DNA of 10,061 nt. Source: Planctomycetota bacterium (GTDB taxonomy: Bacteria > Planctomycetota > UBA1135). Of this stretch, positions 8,600-10,061 are shown one piece after another. The stretch lies in assembly GCA_029243845.1 (NCBI GenBank), contig JAQWRF010000114.1:1-10061 (forward strand), given 5' to 3'. The notes under the pieces are model-generated. The model was not told the origin of the DNA and did no database searches. It was given only the letters and a program-made list of their open reading frames with translations. Each line of letters opens with the position of its first letter. The stretch's first letter is position 1. Made by a program: the position numbers and the translations under genes.

Positions 8600-8647
8600 G
8601 CAAGAATATAACAAAGAGTAGCCTTCATCCAATATTCACATGATGCT

Positions 8648-8659
8648 CAATTATAATTG
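8648..8659. promoter_or_regulatory. 12-bp palindrome with TATAAT on both strands (candidate divergent promoter)
   Basis: CAATTATAATTG is a perfect palindrome in the 66-bp gap between the divergent OPT and lipid kinase genes. It carries a consensus -10 hexamer on each strand (8652-8657 plus, 8655-8650 minus). For the leftward gene a start near 8642 would give a leader of about 43 nt, with only a weak -35 (TTGTTG at 8676-8671, 15-bp spacer). For the rightward gene the start would fall at about 8664, almost on the ATG. No convincing plus-strand -35 is seen. It could also be an operator. Confidence 0.4.
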
Positions 8660-8665
8660 GAGATA

Positions 8666-9526
8666 ATGGCCAACAAGATGAAATACGCTTTCGTGGTAAA
8701 CCGTAATGCTGGCAAGGGCAGTGCAGTCAAGAAGTGGACAGCGCTCGAAGCGCGCGTTGCTGAGTTGTTTGAGGACTACAGCGTGGTTTATGATTTAGCG
8801 CCTATTGCGACAGATGCTGATGTGGTGGTCGCTGTTGGCGGCGACGGCACTGTGCATTATGTGGTGAATCATTTAATGCGCGATAACCGTCACGCCGCGC
8901 TGGGCATACTACCTTTGGGCAGCGGTTGTGATTTCGCTCGCAACTTTGAAACAGACGATGCGCTTGCTGTTTTGGCGCGCGGGGAAACTAAAGCTATCGA
9001 TGTTGGCGAAATTGAATCAGCCGGCAATAAAATGTGGTTCGCTAATGTTGCAGATGCAGGCATGGGCGCTGAGGTTACGCGGCAAATGGCCAGCCATTCG
9101 CGTAACTATTTATTTAGCACTCTAAAAGCGTTGGTCGGTTATAAAAACGTTGATGTCAGGTTGTCCGCAGATGGCGAAGAGGTTTATGTTGGTCCACTAA
9201 AATGTTTAGTGATGGCCAACGGTAAATATTTCGGCGATGGCATGGGCATTGCACCAGATGCGGTGCTTGATGACGGTTTACTGCAATATGTAATTATCGG
9301 TGATATCTCGCGGCTGATGGCGGCCATTAAATTACAGCAAACTTATAAATGCACACGCATTAAGCATCGTCATGTGTATTACGGTAGCGCGCGCGAGTTG
9401 TGCTTAGAGGTGTCATCCGCACTGGCGTTTGAGGCTGATGGCGAGTTGATGGCGAAAATGCCAGCTGGTGAATCAGTTTATATCAGGGCTATCCATCATG
9501 CCTTAAATTTGGTCGCCGAGAAATAG
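8666..9526 (+). CDS. Diacylglycerol kinase family lipid kinase (YegS-like)
   Basis: A 286-residue protein of the DAGK catalytic family, which phosphorylates a lipid hydroxyl such as that of diacylglycerol using ATP. It has the N-terminal NRNAGKG (12-18), the nucleotide-binding GGDGTVHYVVN (58-68), a PLGSGCDFAR block (83-92), FANVADAGMGAEV (125-137), MGIAPDAVLDDGLL (193-206, usually the metal-site loop) and a C-terminal ADGE (257-260). The length is usual for the family and no membrane segment is seen. The ATG at 8666 follows GGAG (8659-8662) by 3 nt. An in-frame TTG at 8657 and a second ATG at 8678 are alternatives. The common GTGND motif reads GSGCD here, with Cys88 in place of the usual Asn. 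It is a single rightward gene with its own terminator, divergent from the OPT gene, so its role is not revealed by neighbours. Confidence 0.92.
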   Translation: MANKMKYAFVVNRNAGKGSAVKKWTALEARVAELFEDYSVVYDLAPIATDADVVVAVGGDGTVHYVVNHLMRDNRHAALGILPLGSGCDFARNFETDDALAVLARGETKAIDVGEIESAGNKMWFANVADAGMGAEVTRQMASHSRNYLFSTLKALVGYKNVDVRLSADGEEVYVGPLKCLVMANGKYFGDGMGIAPDAVLDDGLLQYVIIGDISRLMAAIKLQQTYKCTRIKHRHVYYGSARELCLEVSSALAFEADGELMAKMPAGESVYIRAIHHALNLVAEK

Positions 9527-9563
9527 TAAGCGCTCAGCGAGGCGATGTTTTTTCTTTTGGCTT

Positions 9564-9572
9564 CCCCCCCCC
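9564..9572 (+). repeat. C9 homopolymer tract, noncoding
   Basis: Nine consecutive C residues lie 38 nt after the lipid kinase stop and just before the terminator. They are outside any credible gene, so length changes would not alter a protein visible here. The length may be sequencing- or assembly-sensitive. Confidence 0.7.
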
Positions 9573-9584
9573 TTGGCGATATTG

Positions 9585-9620
9585 AAAAAGAGAGATGACC
9601 TTGCGATCACCTCTCTTTTT
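9585..9620 (+). terminator. Hairpin terminator after the lipid kinase, likely bidirectional
   Basis: Arms AAAAAGAGAG (9585-9594) and CTCTCTTTTT (9611-9620) pair perfectly over 10 bp. A further TGA/TCA pair (9596-9598, 9607-9609) lies past one mismatch, leaving a small loop. The stem ends in five T on the plus strand and, because of the A-run, also on the minus strand. It lies 59 nt after the kinase stop and between convergent reading directions (kinase rightward, outer-membrane protein remnant leftward), so it can serve both. Confidence 0.75.
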
Positions 9621-9642
9621 GTTCGTGGGTTAGCGGGCTGAC

Positions 9643-9858
9643 TTAGAAGGTTACGGACAACCCTAAGGTGAAGTTCAGGCTATCCCGCTCAGTAGCATAT
9701 TCGCCGGGATGCATGCTCGTTGGCGGGAGCGGGAATGATGGTTGCGTTTGGCTTGTTGCAGGGTTGAATAAGCCCCCGCTACGCTCGATTTTTTGAATTA
9801 ATTCAGATAGCTCTGAGTATGGCAGTGATATAGTGTCGGCGTGCGCGACATGCGGATG
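9643..9858 (-). pseudogene. C-terminal remnant of an outer-membrane beta-barrel-like protein, no start codon
   Basis: A leftward frame runs uninterrupted for 71 residues to a TAA at 9643-9645. It reads coherently (for example ISLPYSELSELIQKIERSG) and ends NFTLGLSVTF. The last strand has F at the final place and hydrophobic residues at -3, -5, -7 and -9 (V, L, L, F), the pattern of the C-terminal beta-signal recognised by BamA. No ATG or GTG is present except one internal ATG at 9714, and an in-frame TAG at 9859-9861 closes the frame upstream. A full barrel is much larger than 71 residues, so this looks like the 3' end of a truncated gene. The parent family is not recognised. The shared terminator next to it supports a once real gene. 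Confidence 0.5.
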
Positions 9859-9867
9859 CTATATCAC
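9825..9867. repeat. Inverted repeat GTGATATAG / CTATATCAC with nested hairpin
   Basis: Perfect 9-bp arms (9825-9833 and 9859-9867) flank a second 5-bp hairpin, TGTCG (9834-9838) with CGACA (9846-9850). The element lies 40 nt upstream of the aldolase-like gene and at the broken 5' end of the outer-membrane protein remnant. It could be an operator or leader structure for the rightward gene, or a trace of the rearrangement that truncated the remnant. No direct repeats or transposase are seen. Confidence 0.5.
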
Positions 9868-9907
9868 ATAAACCTTGGTTGGTAGCATTAGTCGAAAGTA
9901 ATAAGAT

Positions 9908-10061
9908 ATGAAACTTCTAGATTGCACCCTCAGAGACGGAGGTTACTACACTTCATGGGACTTTGACGATTTGCTGGTTGCGCGATATTTGAGCGCTATG
10001 GAGGCCTCAGGCGTTGACGTTGTAGAGTTGGGACTACGCAACTTCCCGAAAGAACAATTCT
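9908..10061 (+). CDS. HMGL-like (DRE-TIM) aldolase-family protein, N-terminal part (3' end cut by window)
   Basis: Only the first 51 residues are visible, starting MKLLDCTLRDGGYYTSWDF. The DCTLRDGG block is the first beta strand of the HMGL-like TIM barrel shared by 4-hydroxy-2-oxovalerate aldolase, HMG-CoA lyase and isopropylmalate synthase. By analogy with DmpG, R9 is catalytic and D10 a divalent metal ligand. VDVVELGLRN (39-48) is the next expected strand, with the ELG motif. The GGYYTSWDF variant is familiar from aldolase-domain proteins encoded in O-antigen and capsule loci, so a role in sugar-precursor or acyl-donor synthesis is possible but unproven. The ATG at 9908 has no strong ribosome site. 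The rest of the gene lies beyond the window. Confidence 0.85.
   Translation, partial: MKLLDCTLRDGGYYTSWDFDDLLVARYLSAMEASGVDVVELGLRNFPKEQF

Noticed and set aside
8600..8632. TTG start adding 11 residues to the OPT protein
   Set aside because: There is no supporting ribosome site and the extra residues do not look like family sequence; the ATG at 8599 is preferred.
9859..9888. ATG at 9888 as the start of the outer-membrane protein remnant
   Set aside because: It is in the same frame but reaches a TAG after nine codons and gives no signal peptide, so it does not rescue the gene.

Overview
The window looks like chromosomal DNA of a proteobacterium, probably a free-living aquatic gammaproteobacterium. 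This rests on moderate GC, dense gene packing and the style of the left-edge hydrolase, whose MDPLSQ start and EYHRQFTH motif I associate with gammaproteobacteria. The B-type succinate dehydrogenase also fits Bacteroidetes or delta-type lineages, so the assignment is tentative. No tRNA, rRNA, CRISPR array, insertion sequence or phage gene is visible.

Positions 1-8599 are a tightly packed block read leftward (minus strand). In transcription order it holds an OPT-family transporter, then sdhC-sdhA-sdhB, a CYTH-domain protein, a SulP anion transporter with a STAS domain, a possible 28-residue small ORF, and a membrane-associated metal-dependent hydrolase cut by the left edge. From sdhC onward the gaps are only 3-9 nt, so this looks like one operon built around respiratory succinate oxidation. 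SulP proteins include the E. coli C4-dicarboxylate carrier DauA, so the transporter may feed the dehydrogenase; this is inference from context.

The most unusual local structure is at the sdhC start. A perfect 15-bp inverted repeat with a 4-nt loop covers the first two bases of the start codon and pairs a GGAGGG with a CCCTCC. A 7-codon leader ORF inside it ends in an ATGA overlap with sdhC. Together they suggest translational control of the sdh operon.

A 66-bp divergent intergenic region (8600-8665) separates the leftward block from a rightward lipid kinase of the diacylglycerol kinase/YegS family (8666-9526). It contains a 12-bp palindrome embedding TATAAT on both strands. The kinase is followed by a hairpin terminator that can work in both directions.

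The gene-poor stretch 9527-9907 holds a C9 tract, the terminator, a leftward open frame without a start codon that ends like an outer-membrane beta-barrel protein, and a 9-bp inverted repeat. It looks like a rearrangement boundary. From 9908 a new rightward gene begins, an HMGL-like (DRE-TIM) aldolase-family protein cut by the right edge. Such proteins are often found in surface polysaccharide clusters, so a variable locus may start here.

No clearly novel multi-gene system is evident. The points most worth a second look are the sdhC leader hairpin, the SulP/CYTH/sdh linkage and the outer-membrane protein remnant.
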